Shown here in pieces: positions 40,909 through 49,003 of a stretch of DNA of 64,000 nucleotides (the stretch's first letter is position 1; each line of letters opens with the position of its first letter). The notes under the pieces are model-generated. The model was given only the letters and a program-made list of their open reading frames with translations. It did no database searches and was not told the DNA's origin. This DNA is from Sulfitobacter sp. EhC04 (GTDB lineage Bacteria; Pseudomonadota; Alphaproteobacteria; Rhodobacterales; Rhodobacteraceae): NCBI RefSeq assembly GCF_001650875.1, contig NZ_LXYI01000028.1, forward strand, positions 1 to 64,000, in the 5' to 3' direction. The position numbers and the translations under genes were made by a program.

Positions 40909-42348
40909 ATGACCCTCAACAGACTGATTTCACGACGGCACGTGCTGCGCACCGGTGCCGCTTTCACGGCCATATCCGCTCTGTCACCGGCTCGAGTAGC
41001 GATGGCAGGTCCGACAGAGGACCCATTCTTGCTACGCGCTGCGGCCGGACAAGCCGCCCTGCGACCGGCACCCTACGGCTCTACCGACGTCTGGAGCTAC
41101 AATGGATCCCTCCCCGGCCCCGAGATCCGGGTGCGGCAGGGAGACCGAATTCGGGTTCTGGCCCGGAATGGGCTAAATGAGGGGACGACGGTCCACTGGC
41201 ATGGCATTCGCACACCCAATGCGATGGATGGTGTGCCGTTCCTAACACAGGACCCGATCCCCGTCGGTGGCGATTTTCTCTATGAATTCGATGCACTGGA
41301 TGCTGGCACGTTCTGGTATCACCCGCACCAACGCAGTTCCGAACAGGTCGGACGCGGGCTTTACGGGCCGCTGATCGTCGAGGAAGCAAACCCGATCCGC
41401 GTAGATCGCGATCTGACCTGGATGCTCGATGACTGGCGGATGACCGGCGACGGACAGATTGCGACAGATTTCGGAAGTCGGCACGACGCCGCGCACGGCG
41501 GGCGTATCGGCAATTCCGTGACCATCAACGGCCAGATACCGGACCGCATCGCCGTGCGATCCGGAGAACGCATCCGCCTGAGGTTGGTCAACGCAGCCAA
41601 TGCCCGGATATTCGGGCTGGATTTCGGGGGGCTTGCGCCGGTCGTGGTCGCTCTGGACGGTCAACCCGTGGCACCTCATGCACCAGACAGTGACGCCGTG
41701 GTGGTCGGCCCGGCCATGCGTGTCGATCTGGTGATCGACATGACCGGCAAGCCCGGAGAGAGCGTGACCGTCACCGATGTCTTCTACAGGGATCTGGAAT
41801 ACCGTCTGGTCGATCTCGCCTACGGGCCTGACAGGCTGCGGGACAGTGTGCCGGATTGGTCGATGGACCTGTCGCCCAACCCGCTGGCCGAACCGGATAT
41901 GGCGTCGGCTGCGCGGCATCAGATCGTCTTCAACGGCGGCATGATGGGGCAGATGATGATGGGCGGCGGCATGGGGTCCATGATGGAGCAGATGCGCGAA
42001 GGCAACATGTGGTTCATCAACGGCAAAGCAGCAACGGGGCACATGATGGATCCCTTGCTGGTCCTGCCGCAGGGCACGTCGCATGTGCTGCAGATGGACA
42101 ATCGCACCGCGTGGCATCACCCGATGCATTTTCATGGACATTCGTTCCGTGTGATCACACGGAACGGGCAACCGACACGGCACCGCGAATGGCAGGACAC
42201 CGTCCTGATGGCGCCCGAGGAACGGGTCGAGATCGCCTTCGTGGCGGACAATCCGGGAGACTGGATGTTCCATTGTCACATCCTGGAGCACCAGGCGGCC
42301 GGCATGATGGGCATCATACGTGTCGATCCTGGCACGACCAAAACCTGA
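40909..42348 (+). CDS. multicopper oxidase (CueO/CopA-like), Tat exported
   Basis: A 479-aa three-cupredoxin-domain oxidase, likely oxidising Cu(I) to Cu(II) in the periplasm. A Tat signal with SRRHVLRTGA (RR at 9-10) precedes domain 1. Copper ligands: HWHG (about 100), WYHPHQ (about 142), HHPMHFHGHSFRV near the C-terminus and CHILEHQAAGMMGIIRV at the end, which supplies T1/T2/T3 sites. A Met-rich stretch GGMMGQMMMGGGMGSMMEQM (about 344-363), as in CueO, binds extra Cu(I). The reading is complete; a GTG one codon before the ATG is an alternative start. Confidence 0.92.
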   Translation: MTLNRLISRRHVLRTGAAFTAISALSPARVAMAGPTEDPFLLRAAAGQAALRPAPYGSTDVWSYNGSLPGPEIRVRQGDRIRVLARNGLNEGTTVHWHGIRTPNAMDGVPFLTQDPIPVGGDFLYEFDALDAGTFWYHPHQRSSEQVGRGLYGPLIVEEANPIRVDRDLTWMLDDWRMTGDGQIATDFGSRHDAAHGGRIGNSVTINGQIPDRIAVRSGERIRLRLVNAANARIFGLDFGGLAPVVVALDGQPVAPHAPDSDAVVVGPAMRVDLVIDMTGKPGESVTVTDVFYRDLEYRLVDLAYGPDRLRDSVPDWSMDLSPNPLAEPDMASAARHQIVFNGGMMGQMMMGGGMGSMMEQMREGNMWFINGKAATGHMMDPLLVLPQGTSHVLQMDNRTAWHHPMHFHGHSFRVITRNGQPTRHREWQDTVLMAPEERVEIAFVADNPGDWMFHCHILEHQAAGMMGIIRVDPGTTKT

Positions 42349-42388
42349 AACAATCTCACGTAACGATCACCACGAAAGGAAAGAACCG

Positions 42389-42844
42389 ATGAAGAAACTA
42401 ATTGGACTTGCCAATCTTGGCACCGCAGGTGCTGCCGCTATACTTGCAATGAGCCTGAATGCCGCGCCTGCCGCAGCGCAAGAGGCCACGCTCTACAAGA
42501 ACCCGCAATGCGGATGCTGCGAGAGCTATGCGGACTACCTGCGCGAGAATGGCTTCACAGTCGAGGTGAAGCCGACCCACGATCTGGCTCAGATCAGCCG
42601 TGATGCAGGTATCCCGGACGATTTTCAGGGCTGCCATACGACCTTTCTGGAAGACTACGTCGTCAGCGGTCATGTGCCGGTCAATGTCGTCAACAAGTTG
42701 CTTGATGAGCGCCCGGACATTGTCGGCCTGACACTTCCCGGCATGCCGTTGGGATCGCCGGGTATGGGGGGTGCGAAGCAGGAACCGTTCAAGATTTACA
42801 CCGTCGAAGAAGGTGTGAACCCGACCGTCTATGCGGTCGAATGA
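42389..42844 (+). CDS. DUF411 periplasmic metal-binding protein
   Basis: A 151-aa exported protein with a signal sequence (GTAGAAAILAMSLNAAPAAA) and the DUF411 core starting LYKNPQCGCCESYADYLREN; Cys41, Cys43 and Cys44 are the likely copper ligands. Further conserved residues are FQGCHTTFLEDYVVSGHVPV. Members are recurrent in copper- and silver-resistance clusters, where a role in periplasmic copper binding is proposed but not settled. It starts 40 bp after the oxidase, with AAAGGAAAGAACC as ribosome-binding site. Confidence 0.86.
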   Translation: MKKLIGLANLGTAGAAAILAMSLNAAPAAAQEATLYKNPQCGCCESYADYLRENGFTVEVKPTHDLAQISRDAGIPDDFQGCHTTFLEDYVVSGHVPVNVVNKLLDERPDIVGLTLPGMPLGSPGMGGAKQEPFKIYTVEEGVNPTVYAVE

Positions 42845-42901
42845 TCAATTGCGCGGTCTGGTGCGATCCCGTGCCTGACCGGTTTCAAGGGAAAACAAAG
42901 G

Positions 42902-43045
42902 ATGAAGTGCATGATGATGGATGGTGGAATGATGGGTGGCGGCATGATGATCGCGATGGGACTGGTTTGGTTACTCATCGTGGCGGTGCTGGTGCTCGCG
43001 GCAATCGCCTTGGTCAAATACATCCGCTCGGACAGCGGAAAATAG
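42902..43045 (+). CDS. Met-rich small membrane protein (47 aa)
   Basis: A tiny reading frame: a Met/Gly-rich head (KCMMMDGGMMGGGMMIAMG) and one membrane helix (LVWLLIVAVLVLAAIALVKY) followed by a short basic-acidic tail. It sits between DUF411 and a cytochrome gene in the same direction. The methionine-rich head suggests Cu(I) binding at the membrane. It is below normal gene-calling length but well placed, and the start is preceded by AACAAAGG. No family is recognised. Confidence 0.55.
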   Translation: MKCMMMDGGMMGGGMMIAMGLVWLLIVAVLVLAAIALVKYIRSDSGK

Positions 43046-43057
43046 AAATGCGCCAAG

Positions 43058-43198
43058 ATGCGGAATGAGGGCGACAGCAACGGCGACGGCCTGTTGTCGA
43101 TGGGGATTGGTCTGGGGGCGTCCGTCCTGCTTGTCGTGGCATCGATAGTCGCACTCTCGTTGTATTTGGATAGCCAGAAGAAGGCACAAGCGACATGA
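43058..43198 (+). CDS. small single-helix membrane protein (46 aa)
   Basis: A 46-aa frame, RNEGDSNGDGLLSMGIGLGA then SVLLVVASIVALSLYLD, with one helix and a basic C-terminus. The stop overlaps the cytochrome ATG by four bases (ATGA), which indicates true translation and coupling. Its function is unknown; partner of the neighbouring cytochrome or of the 47-aa protein is a guess. Confidence 0.5.
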   Translation: MRNEGDSNGDGLLSMGIGLGASVLLVVASIVALSLYLDSQKKAQAT

Positions 43199-43620
43199 AA
43201 ATTACCATTAGGCTCGCAGCACTTTTGCTGGCTGCAACGGTCTTGCCCGTTTCGGCGCAGGATGACTCGCTCGCGGGCGAACGCCTTTATCAGGAGAATT
43301 GCGCCAGTTGCCATGGCGCAAACCTGGAGGGGCAGCCCGATTGGCGCTCCAGATTGCCGAACGGCCGGTTGCCTGCCCCGCCGCATGACGCCTCGGGCCA
43401 TACTTGGCACCATACGGACCGCGTGCTTTTGGACATCGTGAAGCGCGGAACGGCGGCGATTGTCGGGAATGGCTATGAAAGCGACATGCCCGGTTTCAAG
43501 GAGGTGCTGACGGATGAAGAGATCACGGCGATCATCGATTACATCAAGAGCACATGGCCCGATCGGATCCGCGCTTCGCAGGAAAGCCGTACCCTTGCGG
43601 ATGAGCAGGTGCAGCCATGA
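43195..43620 (+). CDS. c-type cytochrome
   Basis: A 141-aa exported monoheme cytochrome c. The signal (LAALLLAATVLPVSAQ) ends at residue 22; heme motif CASCH at 36-40; the axial Met is probably in MPGF (about 98). It may accept electrons in the copper/thiol redox system encoded by the same operon. It overlaps the small gene upstream and the DsbE-like gene downstream by four bases each. Confidence 0.9.
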   Translation: MKITIRLAALLLAATVLPVSAQDDSLAGERLYQENCASCHGANLEGQPDWRSRLPNGRLPAPPHDASGHTWHHTDRVLLDIVKRGTAAIVGNGYESDMPGFKEVLTDEEITAIIDYIKSTWPDRIRASQESRTLADEQVQP

Positions 43621-44213
43621 CGCAAGAGGTCGTCAGCAAAATCGACCCCGTACCGCGGCGCAGGATCTCCGGGTTTGTGCTGGTGCCGCTGATAGCTTTT
43701 GCCCTCATGGTCTTGTTCGGCTGGGGGCTTTTCAGGGGCGGCGACGACTTGCCATCGGCGCTTCTCGACAAACCTGTGCCGGAGTTTGCGCTTGCTCCGG
43801 TGCTCCGCCGCGAGGAAGGTCTTTCGACGCAGGACCTGATCGGCCATGTCTCGCTGGTGAACGTCTTTGCCTCGTGGTGTGTGCCCTGTCGGGCCGAACA
43901 CCCGCTGTTCATGGAGCTGAGCGCCACCGGTGAGGTGCCGCTCTACGGGATCAACTACAAGGACCCACCCGAGCAGGCGCGCGCCTGGCTCGACGAATTG
44001 GGCGATCCCTACGCGCGCATCGGGGCCGACATCGACGGACGTGCTGGCATCGAATGGGGCGTTTACGGCGTGCCCGAAACCTATGTCATCACGTCCGACG
44101 GCACCATTGCCTACCGCCATGTCGGCCCCATCACGCGAGCGATTCTGGAGGAAACCCTTTTGCCGATCGTCCGTGATCTGAAAACCCAAGCTGGCAAGGA
44201 GCCAACGCCATGA
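43617..44213 (+). CDS. DsbE/CcmG-like membrane thioredoxin
   Basis: A 198-aa thiol-disulfide protein with an N-terminal membrane anchor (ISGFVLVPLIAFALMVLFGW, residues 17-36) and a thioredoxin fold with active site FASWCVPCRAEHPLF. The GVYGVPETYVI cis-Pro loop is typical of CcmG/DsbE, which keeps apocytochrome cysteines reduced for heme attachment. Here it is followed by a second thioredoxin, SCO and CcdA, so it may instead transfer electrons to copper-carrying proteins. Coupled to genes at both sides by 4-bp overlaps. Confidence 0.87.
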   Translation: MTQEVVSKIDPVPRRRISGFVLVPLIAFALMVLFGWGLFRGGDDLPSALLDKPVPEFALAPVLRREEGLSTQDLIGHVSLVNVFASWCVPCRAEHPLFMELSATGEVPLYGINYKDPPEQARAWLDELGDPYARIGADIDGRAGIEWGVYGVPETYVITSDGTIAYRHVGPITRAILEETLLPIVRDLKTQAGKEPTP

Positions 44214-44722
44214 AATATCTCAAAACGGCGCTGCTCGTCTGGGCATTGTCCGTCGGCACGGCGTTTGCCGGGCCGCAAGGCTTCGCACTGCACGACACGC
44301 CGCAGCCGGTGATCAATGTGCGCTTCGAGACCGAGGACGGCAGCCGTGGGGACATGGAGGATTTTCGTGGCAAGGTGATCCTCGTGAACGTTTGGGCAAC
44401 CTGGTGCGTCCCCTGCCGGGAAGAGATGCCGACGCTGGATGCACTTCAGGCGGAACTTGGCGGCGACCGTTTCGAGGTCGTCGCCCTGTCCATCGACAGG
44501 GCCGGGTCGCCCGTCGTGCGGCGGTTCTACGACGAGATCGGTGTCAACAATCTCAAGATGTATGTCGACAAGACCATGCTGTCGATGACCGCGCTGCGCA
44601 CCGTCGGTCTGCCGACAACGATCCTGATCGACGCGCAGGGGCGGGAGCTTGGGAGACTGGTCGGCCCGGCCGAATGGGATGATCCCGAGATGGTCTCCTT
44701 CTTGCGAGGCTTTATCGAATAA
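44210..44722 (+). CDS. TlpA-like periplasmic thioredoxin
   Basis: A 170-aa exported thioredoxin: signal (ALLVWALSVGTAFAGPQG), RGKVILVNVWATWCVPCREE with the WCVPC active site, and GLPTTILIDAQGRELGRLVG as the cis-Pro loop. TlpA proteins reduce SCO and copper-site cysteines of oxidases. It is the second thioredoxin in the row and lacks the large insert of DsbE. The gap 44723-44804 holds no gene. Confidence 0.87.
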   Translation: MKYLKTALLVWALSVGTAFAGPQGFALHDTPQPVINVRFETEDGSRGDMEDFRGKVILVNVWATWCVPCREEMPTLDALQAELGGDRFEVVALSIDRAGSPVVRRFYDEIGVNNLKMYVDKTMLSMTALRTVGLPTTILIDAQGRELGRLVGPAEWDDPEMVSFLRGFIE

Positions 44723-44804
44723 GCGCCCCTGAAAGAGCGCCGCCCGCCCTTGACCGCCCAGTTATCAGAATGACCAGTACTCAAACGTCAGAAGGATTTT
44801 CCGG

Positions 44805-45095
44805 ATGACCGACATATCATCTTCCAACGATGCGGGTGCCGCCGACATCGAAAGCGCAGGCAATTGGCCCCGGTGGTTGACGCGCAGACGACTGCTGTTC
44901 GTCGGTGCGGCAACCGTTATGGGCGGCGGCATGGCGCTGAACTGGGGATGGCTCACCGCGATCGGTCTCGCGCCTGTCTTGGTTTCGCTGGCACCCTGTG
45001 CCGCGATGTGCGGGCTTGGTCTGTGCATGAAGGGCGGGTCTGGCGGGAAATGCGACGATGCGGGTGGTGGCAAGCCCCATCAATCCGAAAGGTGA
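44805..45095 (+). CDS. small membrane protein with cysteines
   Basis: A 96-aa protein with one to two hydrophobic segments (LLFVGAATVMGGGMALNWGW; LAPVLVSLAPCAAMCGLGLC) carrying four cysteines, and a Gly/Lys/Cys-rich tail. AGAAGGATTTTCCGG precedes the ATG. It overlaps the SCO start by one base (TGATG). The function is unknown; cysteines within and next to the second helix could bind copper or be redox partners of the neighbouring thioredoxins. Confidence 0.55.
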   Translation: MTDISSSNDAGAADIESAGNWPRWLTRRRLLFVGAATVMGGGMALNWGWLTAIGLAPVLVSLAPCAAMCGLGLCMKGGSGGKCDDAGGGKPHQSER

Positions 45096-45799
45096 TGCAG
45101 TTGATTGTCTATCTGACCCGGCGCGCCGCCTTGGCGACATTTGCGGCCACGATCTCCTTTCCGGCCTCCGCCGATCATCCGGGTGAAAATCTGGATGCGC
45201 GGATGTTCGAGATGGAGCCATACTTCCAGGCCATCGACGCAGCACAGGCCCCGGATTTCGAGTTGCAGGATGCGGAGGGCAATCCTGTGCGCTTGGCGGA
45301 TTTCAGCGACAAGGTCGTCATCCTGCATTTCATCTACGCCAACTGCCCGGACATCTGCCCGCTCCATGCGGAAAAGATCGCGGCGGTCCAGGCTTCGATC
45401 AACGACGGGCCGATGAGGGATCTGGTGCAATTCATCTCGATCACAACCGATCCCGTGAATGACACGCCTGACGTTCTGCGCGGGTACGGGGACCGGCATC
45501 GGTTCGATCCGACCAACTGGGTCATTCTGACCAAACGGCCTGATCAGGCTGACGACGCAACGCGCCTTCTGGCGCGGAACTACGGGCTGGAGTTCACGAT
45601 AGCGGACGACAGCGACATGATGATGCACGGTGCGGTCACCCATGTCGTGGATATCGGGGGGCGGTTTGCCGCAAAGTTCCATGGCATGGAATTCAAGAAT
45701 GTGAACCTGATCCTCTATGTCAGCGAGTTGATCAACAATGCCCAGCACCGACGCCGGGAACGCGGTTGGTGGGACCGGCTGACGGGGGCGTTTCAATGA
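45095..45799 (+). CDS. SCO1/SenC-family copper chaperone
   Basis: A 234-aa exported or anchored SCO protein. The thioredoxin-fold domain starts at APDFELQDAEGNPVRLADFS; the copper motif FIYANCPDICPLHAE holds Cys84 and Cys88, and the third ligand is the His in MMMHGAVTHVVDIGG. SCO proteins deliver copper to the CuA/CuB site of oxidases or act as thiol sensors. It starts right after the small membrane protein and ends overlapping the next gene (ATGA), with TlpA and CcdA near by to keep its cysteines reduced. Confidence 0.9.
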   Translation: MQLIVYLTRRAALATFAATISFPASADHPGENLDARMFEMEPYFQAIDAAQAPDFELQDAEGNPVRLADFSDKVVILHFIYANCPDICPLHAEKIAAVQASINDGPMRDLVQFISITTDPVNDTPDVLRGYGDRHRFDPTNWVILTKRPDQADDATRLLARNYGLEFTIADDSDMMMHGAVTHVVDIGGRFAAKFHGMEFKNVNLILYVSELINNAQHRRRERGWWDRLTGAFQ

Positions 45800-46287
45800 G
45801 TAATGCTGCGATTGGCGTCATGCAGTCCGCGCCGGATAGAATTTCCCTGACAGCACTCCGTCGATATTTTTCGGTGATCATCCCGGCTAATCTGATCTGG
45901 GAGTTCGCCCACATGCCGCTCTACACGATCTGGAACGAGGGCACCTGGGGTGAGATCGCCTTCGCCGCGGTTCATTGCACGGGTGGCGACATCCTGATTG
46001 CCATGAGCGCGCTGATGCTTGCCTTGATGCTGACCGGCCGCGGCTGGCCCTTCGTGGCGCCGACACGACGATCGGTGACCGTCCTGACAATATTGTTCGG
46101 TTTGGGATATACGCTGTTCAGTGAATGGCTCAACATCGTGATCCGCGCGGCTTGGGCCTATTCGGACCTGATGCCGATCATTCCGGTCCTCGATGCAGGG
46201 TTGTCGCCGGTACTGCAATGGATCGTAATCCCGCTGATTGCCTTCTGGTGGGCATCACGGCCCTTCAGCGGACATGGTAACGCATGA
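45796..46287 (+). CDS. four-helix membrane protein of unknown function
   Basis: A 163-aa integral membrane protein with about four helices. Polar residues sit inside hydrophobic segments: NLIWEFAHMPLYTIWN, FAAVHCTGGDILIAMSALML and LFSEWLNIVIRAAWAYSDL. These His, Cys, Asp and Glu residues in membrane contexts suggest a metal or redox site. It is coupled to SCO upstream and CcdA downstream by 4-bp overlaps, so it belongs to the copper/thiol system. No named family is recognised. Confidence 0.6.
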   Translation: MSNAAIGVMQSAPDRISLTALRRYFSVIIPANLIWEFAHMPLYTIWNEGTWGEIAFAAVHCTGGDILIAMSALMLALMLTGRGWPFVAPTRRSVTVLTILFGLGYTLFSEWLNIVIRAAWAYSDLMPIIPVLDAGLSPVLQWIVIPLIAFWWASRPFSGHGNA

Positions 46288-47024
46288 TGGATATTTCCGG
46301 CATCGGCATCGTCGCGGCGTTTCTGGCGGGAGCCATTTCGTTCCTGTCGCCCTGCGTCCTGCCGCTGGTGCCGGGCTATGTCTCCTATATTGCGGGCCAG
46401 CCGGATTTGCGCACGACACGGTCGGTCGGTCTGCGGGCACGCGCCGGGGCACTTGGGCTAAGCGCCTGTTTCGTTTTGGGATTTTCCACGGTCTTTGTCG
46501 CGTTGGGTGCCGGGGCCAGCGCGCTCGGGTCGCTGCTTCTGTCCTGGCGCACTGAGCTCAACTATCTGGGCGGGGCGATCATCATCCTGTTCGGACTGGT
46601 CATGCTGGGTGCCTTCCGTCTGGAAGCGTTCTCGCGTGACACCCGCTTCACACTCGACATTCCGGGGGGTCGCCCGCTCGGAGCCTACGTCCTGGGCTTG
46701 GCCTTCGCGTTTGGATGGACGCCGTGCATCGGACCGATCCTTGGCGCGATCCTGACACTCAGTTCGACTTCCGGCGGCATGTCGGACGGCATTTGGCTGC
46801 TGTCGATCTATTCCGCCGGGCTAGGCGTGCCGTTCCTGCTGGCCGCGCTGTTCACCGACGCCATCGCCGCGCGGGTCAGACAGATCGGCAAGGCCGGTCG
46901 CTGGCTCTACAAGGGCGCAGGCGTCGCCATGATCATCATGGGCGTTGCCATCATGACCGGCCAATTGTCCCGGTTTGCCTACTGGCTTCTGGGAACCTTC
47001 CCATTCCTGGCTTCAATCGGTTAA
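46284..47024 (+). CDS. ccdA: CcdA-type cytochrome c biogenesis/thiol transporter
   Basis: A 246-aa DsbD-β/CcdA membrane protein with six helices. It carries electrons from cytosolic thioredoxin to periplasmic thioredoxins. Hallmarks: FLAGAISFLSPCVLPLVPGY (first Cys/Pro segment) and FAFGWTPCIGPILGAIL (second cysteine). The partners are the DsbE-, TlpA- and SCO-like proteins directly upstream. The end overlaps the converging permease gene by four bases (47021-47024), so transcripts meet there. Confidence 0.91.
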   Translation: MMDISGIGIVAAFLAGAISFLSPCVLPLVPGYVSYIAGQPDLRTTRSVGLRARAGALGLSACFVLGFSTVFVALGAGASALGSLLLSWRTELNYLGGAIIILFGLVMLGAFRLEAFSRDTRFTLDIPGGRPLGAYVLGLAFAFGWTPCIGPILGAILTLSSTSGGMSDGIWLLSIYSAGLGVPFLLAALFTDAIAARVRQIGKAGRWLYKGAGVAMIIMGVAIMTGQLSRFAYWLLGTFPFLASIG

Positions 47025-48130
47025 TTTTCCTTGGCGTTTCTGAGGTGAAGCCAGATCAGTATTGCCCCGATGACGAGAAATATCAGGTTGAGGAAGAACG
47101 TGTAGTCGATGCTGAACCGGACCATTTCCTGAAGCGAGGGCCGCTCGGTCGGGATCATCCCTACGAGAGCAAACAGGTAATGCACCGTAATTCCCGCAGC
47201 GACCATGCACAGGTACAGCAAGCCTGAAAGATAGAGCGCATACTGCCAGCCATAATACTTTGCGTGCACCCATATCACCGTGGCAGCAACAAGATCGGCT
47301 CCGAGAAAGGCGATCACGCCTCCGAACGACGCATCACGCGACCAGAGCATCGCGGCCAGGGGGACATTGCCCATCGACCCGATGAAGGTGAAGAAAGCGA
47401 CGACCGGTGCCACCAGCGCGTTTTCGAGAACGATCAGGAAGCCCGGCGCGTCCTGCGCACCGCCATCTGCGACCAGGAAGATCGCGTTCCAGAAGCTCTG
47501 CGGCACAAAGACGGAAATGAATCCCGCGACCGTGAAGCCGAAGAGGATCTCCTTCCAGACCATCTTCCATTCCATGAAGAAAACGCGGGCGATCCGGTCC
47601 CATCCTTCGCGGGACAGCAGTTTGTCGCGGAACGATCCCTTCATGGTCTGGTCGGTGTCCATACCTTCGTCGGACTGGGCCTTCTCCGCATGCTCTTTTT
47701 CGCTTTCGACAAACGACCTTGGAAGCCACATCAGGGAGAGGGCATAGGCGTAGATCGTCATCAGGATGCCAAGCAGGAAATTCGCCACCATGAATTTCCA
47801 GCCCAGCAGGACCAGAAGGACGATTCCAAGCTCGATCACCAGATTTGTCGATGAAATCAGGAAGGCGATCGAATTGACCGGATGCGCACCTTTCACGAGG
47901 ATCGAACGCGACGCGGCAAGAGCCGCGAAGGAACAGGACGACGACACGAAACCAAAGGAGCCGGCAATGCTTGGCTTCCTGGCACCACGATCACCCAGAA
48001 CACGCGCCATCTGATCCCGTGTCACGAAGATTTGGATGCCTGCGGAGATGATATAGCCGAAGATCAGCGCCCAGAGCGCCTTCCAGAGCATGCCCGCCCC
48101 GGTCGTGAATGCTTCGACTATCTGGTCCAT
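47021..48130 (-). CDS. permease of the ArsP/DUF318 group
   Basis: A 369-aa membrane protein of the PF03773 permease family, with two halves of about four helices each joined by a charged cytoplasmic loop (residues about 130-190). The conserved motif FGFVSSSCSFAALAASRSIL is in the first half, and FFTFIGSMGNVPLAAMLWS in the second. Known relatives extrude organoarsenicals (ArsP) or other thiol-reactive compounds; the substrate here may be copper-linked or a thiophilic metal. It converges on ccdA and is preceded by the glutaredoxin-MauE gene in the same direction. Confidence 0.83.
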   Translation of the reverse strand: MDQIVEAFTTGAGMLWKALWALIFGYIISAGIQIFVTRDQMARVLGDRGARKPSIAGSFGFVSSSCSFAALAASRSILVKGAHPVNSIAFLISSTNLVIELGIVLLVLLGWKFMVANFLLGILMTIYAYALSLMWLPRSFVESEKEHAEKAQSDEGMDTDQTMKGSFRDKLLSREGWDRIARVFFMEWKMVWKEILFGFTVAGFISVFVPQSFWNAIFLVADGGAQDAPGFLIVLENALVAPVVAFFTFIGSMGNVPLAAMLWSRDASFGGVIAFLGADLVAATVIWVHAKYYGWQYALYLSGLLYLCMVAAGITVHYLFALVGMIPTERPSLQEMVRFSIDYTFFLNLIFLVIGAILIWLHLRNAKEN

Positions 48131-48216
48131 TCAGCTTGACCTTTTTCGCAGTGCTGTCTGACCTGCGCACCTGTCGGGAGAACGGGTCTGAGGGATGTGA
48201 AAAAGGCACCCGCCTT

Positions 48217-48942
48217 TCAGCCGATCAGATAGACCCTGATCGGCATCCAAATCCCCATGACCATCATCATCAGGTTCTCCGTGAGCGAGACAAAGCCAAG
48301 CGGCACATTGCTGTCACCGCCGACACAGGCGCATTTCAATTCACGCTTGTCGATATAGACCGCCTTGAAAACCGATACTGCGCCAACAGTGCCGATGAAC
48401 AGGGCCACCGGTGCCGAAAGCCAGGTCAGCGCCCCGGCGACCATGAGGATGCCTGCGAACGCCTCTCCGAACGGATAGATCTTGCCATATCGCACCCACC
48501 GACGCGCCAGCAGGTCGTAGTTCAGGAACATGGTCGAAAAGCTTTCGACATCCTGAAGTTTTTGTACGGCCAGAAAGCACATCGAGATGGAAATGAACCA
48601 TTCCAGGGCGCGCAGGGTAATAATGGTCTCGAAGCTGTACCACGACAAACCGAGCGCCATCAGGAACGCGACGGCAAAGATCGCAATCACCGGCTGATAG
48701 GATGTGTCCGAGCGTTCGTCTTCGGGCGCATCCATGCCGAAATGGACCCGAAGGTCGTCATATCCGCCGATCCGCTCGTCGCCGATCCAGGTTTGCGGGG
48801 TGGTTTCGACGCCGTGCTCTTCCATGAACGCGTCGGTTTCCTCACGCGTGGTCAAAGGGTGATCCTTGACTTCGAAACCCTTGCGCTCCAGCAGGTCCTT
48901 GGATTTGAGCCCATAGGGACAGAGGTGGTCGGGCATCACCAT
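48217..48942 (-). CDS. glutaredoxin domain fused to a MauE/DoxX-like membrane domain
   Basis: A 241-aa fusion. The N-terminal glutaredoxin fold has the redox segment MPDHLCPYGLKSKDLL (a single active-site Cys) and the cis-Pro loop HGVETTPQTWIGDERIGGYDD; from about residue 80 four helices follow (PVIAIFAVAFLMALGLSWYS onward) ending in LKCACVGGDSNVPLGFVSLT, a MauE-like cysteine motif. It may relay thiol electrons across or along the membrane. An upstream CTG at 48981 with a good GGAGGA site would add 13 residues and give the usual KLYRM start of the glutaredoxin fold, so the true start may be that unusual codon. Confidence 0.75.
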   Translation of the reverse strand: MVMPDHLCPYGLKSKDLLERKGFEVKDHPLTTREETDAFMEEHGVETTPQTWIGDERIGGYDDLRVHFGMDAPEDERSDTSYQPVIAIFAVAFLMALGLSWYSFETIITLRALEWFISISMCFLAVQKLQDVESFSTMFLNYDLLARRWVRYGKIYPFGEAFAGILMVAGALTWLSAPVALFIGTVGAVSVFKAVYIDKRELKCACVGGDSNVPLGFVSLTENLMMMVMGIWMPIRVYLIG

Positions 48943-49003
48943 CCGGTAAAGCTTGGCTGTCTGGGTTGTGTCTCTTGGCAGGTCATATCCTCCGTTTCAG
49001 GGT

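Noticed and set aside
44723-44804. TTGACC at about 44751 as another CueR promoter
   Set aside because: No dyad and no suitable -10 at 19 bp; the adjacent genes can be read from upstream.
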